Assembly (NCBI GenBank): GCA_027295975.1
Contig: JAPUJX010000219.1
Span: forward strand, 1-15,020
Source: Gammaproteobacteria bacterium
GTDB taxonomy: Bacteria; Pseudomonadota; Gammaproteobacteria; Pseudomonadales; Azotimanducaceae
Direction of reading: 5' to 3'
DNA length: 15,020 nucleotides
Shown here: positions 14,096 through 15,020 of the stretch, in pieces
How the letters are laid out: each line of letters starts with the position of its first letter
Position numbering within the stretch: the first letter of the stretch is position 1
Made by a program: the position numbers and the translations under genes
The notes under the pieces: generated by a model
The model's input: only the letters and a program-made list of their open reading frames with translations
Databases searched by the model: none
Told to the model about the DNA's origin: nothing

Positions 14096-14518
14096 ATGAA
14101 GACCGTACTTAATATCGGGGCAGTTGCAGCGTTGTTGCTGTCGCTGACGGGGTGCCAACTCATCGGTCAGCCCAGCGACGAGAAACTCATCCTGCGGATG
14201 TTGAACACCTTCGAGGAAAGCCTGATGGCCCAGGACATCGATCTCGTCATGTCGCATTATTCCGAAGGTTATTCGGATTTTCGGGGTATGAACAAACAGA
14301 CGCTGAGACAGATCTTGACCACCATCAAAGAATCTGGCGATCTGAACGATCTGAAAATATCCACCGGCGAAGCGAAAGCCGTCGTTAACGATGAAGGAAT
14401 CGGCACCGTGGGTCCGATGATGGTCAAGACCGTGCAGTTCAACGTGACCCAGACTTACACCGTCGTCAAAGAGGACGGTTCCTGGTTGATCTCGACGGTC
14501 CAGTCGGTACAGAACTAA
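14096..14518 (+). CDS. Small lipoprotein with NTF2/SnoaL-like domain
   Basis: The 140-residue product starts with MKTVLNIGAVAALLLSLTGC; LTGC is a lipobox with the acylated cysteine at residue 20, followed by QL, which does not signal inner-membrane retention. The mature part begins with an amphipathic helix (EKLILRMLNTFEESLMAQDI) and continues as alternating strands (TYTVVKEDGSWLISTVQSV), the pattern of NTF2-like or SnoaL-like domains. Its role is unknown; this fold serves either as a small enzyme or a ligand-binding domain. The internal ATG was preferred over the frame's first ATG 17 codons earlier because it gives the signal peptide directly and follows AAAGGG. It lies 56 nt after the M20 gene. 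Confidence 0.82.
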   Translation: MKTVLNIGAVAALLLSLTGCQLIGQPSDEKLILRMLNTFEESLMAQDIDLVMSHYSEGYSDFRGMNKQTLRQILTTIKESGDLNDLKISTGEAKAVVNDEGIGTVGPMMVKTVQFNVTQTYTVVKEDGSWLISTVQSVQN

Positions 14519-14538
14519 AACTCACACCGTTCGCCAGT

Positions 14539-14555
14539 CCCTCCATCTGGGAGGG
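14539..14555. repeat. Short hairpin CCCTCC-atctg-GGAGGG
   Basis: A perfect 6-bp inverted repeat lies in the 57-bp gap between the lipoprotein and the dehydrogenase gene. There is no following T-run, so it may be a weak terminator, a leader hairpin for the next gene, or chance. Confidence 0.4.
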
Positions 14556-14575
14556 TAATGACCACAGGGGTATAG

Positions 14576-15020
14576 ATGGACATTCCGGTGACCGACGGAC
14601 TCGAAGGCAAAGTTGTTATCGTCACAGGTGCCGGGGCCAGGGGCGATGGGATCGGCAACGGCCGCGCAGCTGCAATTTTGTTGGCCGCAAGCGGCGCCCG
14701 TGTGCTCTGTGTGGATCGCGAGATCGAGTTGGCCGAAGGAACGGTCGCCATGATCGAGTCGTCCGGAAACACGGCCAGTGCTTTTGCAGCCGATGTGACC
14801 CGGCAGGCCGACTGCGAGGCCATGGTCGAAGCGGCGCTGTCGGCATGGGGTCGGCTGGACGTGCTCGACAACAATGTGGGTATCGGCAGTCGCGGCAGCG
14901 TGGTGGTCGAGTCTTACGAACGCTGGCGTCGAGTCATGGAGGTGAACGTCGACAGTATGTTTCTCTCCAGCAAAGCGGCCATCCCGGTCATGATTGCCGC
15001 GGGTGGCGGCGCGATCATCA
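14576..15020 (+). CDS. Short-chain dehydrogenase/reductase (SDR), N-terminal part (runs off window)
   Basis: The first 148 codons of a classical SDR are present. The Rossmann start KVVIVTGAGARGDGIGNGRA (12-31) is the glycine motif with a three-residue insertion between TGAG and GIG, a form seen in a subset of SDRs. D47 at the end of the second strand favours NAD(H) over NADP(H). AADVT (71-75) and NNVG (99-102, the usual NNAG) follow, then VNVDSMFLSSKAAI. The catalytic Ser-Tyr-Lys lies beyond the window. AGGGG 5 nt before the ATG supports the start. The enzyme oxidises an alcohol or reduces a ketone; the substrate is not deducible. Confidence 0.9.
   Translation, partial: MDIPVTDGLEGKVVIVTGAGARGDGIGNGRAAAILLAASGARVLCVDREIELAEGTVAMIESSGNTASAFAADVTRQADCEAMVEAALSAWGRLDVLDNNVGIGSRGSVVVESYERWRRVMEVNVDSMFLSSKAAIPVMIAAGGGAII

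Noticed and set aside
1..15020. CRISPR array, transposon ends, integrase, tRNA or rRNA genes
   Set aside because: No regularly spaced repeats, terminal inverted repeats flanking a transposase, or RNA-gene-like sequence were seen by eye.

Overview
The window is chromosomal-type, gene-dense, moderately high-GC proteobacterial DNA. Small operons, good Shine-Dalgarno sites, a lipobox lipoprotein and an ECF sigma/anti-sigma pair fit a heterotrophic gammaproteobacterium, possibly marine; that placement is a guess from gene content. No rRNA, tRNA, CRISPR array, insertion sequence or phage gene was seen.

Left part (1-4300): a minus-strand run encodes a PhyH-type Fe(II)/2-oxoglutarate oxygenase, an 82-residue helical small protein and the N-terminal third of a TauD/TfdA dioxygenase that leaves the window. 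Divergent from it are a thiamine-diphosphate (ThDP) enzyme of the acetolactate synthase/benzoylformate decarboxylase superfamily and an NADPH-dependent enone/enal reductase of the medium-chain dehydrogenase/reductase (MDR) family. Middle (4301-6519): an apparent operon of ECF sigma factor, membrane-anchored anti-sigma factor (ATGA overlap) and exported HEAT-repeat protein, followed upstream by a 238-bp gap that may hold remnant coding sequence. Then (6758-9472) come two tandem paralogous PhyH oxygenases behind a recognisable sigma70-type promoter with a palindrome over its -10, and a divergent, more canonical PhyH gene.

Right part (9493-15020): a crotonase-fold protein lacking both usual catalytic glutamates is divergent from a DUF35 Zn-ribbon/OB-fold protein plus thiolase-fold pair. 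Facing the thiolase is the wreck of a fumarylacetoacetate hydrolase family gene, with its metal-binding core deleted and the rest out of frame. An intact M20D amidohydrolase, a small NTF2-like lipoprotein and the first 148 codons of a short-chain dehydrogenase (SDR) complete the window.

Taken together the region looks like an accessory catabolic neighbourhood: five iron/2-oxoglutarate oxygenases in under 10 kb with CoA-type and redox enzymes. The most interesting reading is the divergent PhyH/ThDP-enzyme pair, which has the two enzyme classes used in peroxisomal alpha-oxidation (2-hydroxylation, then ThDP-dependent C-C cleavage). This is a hypothesis from gene content, not something the sequence proves.
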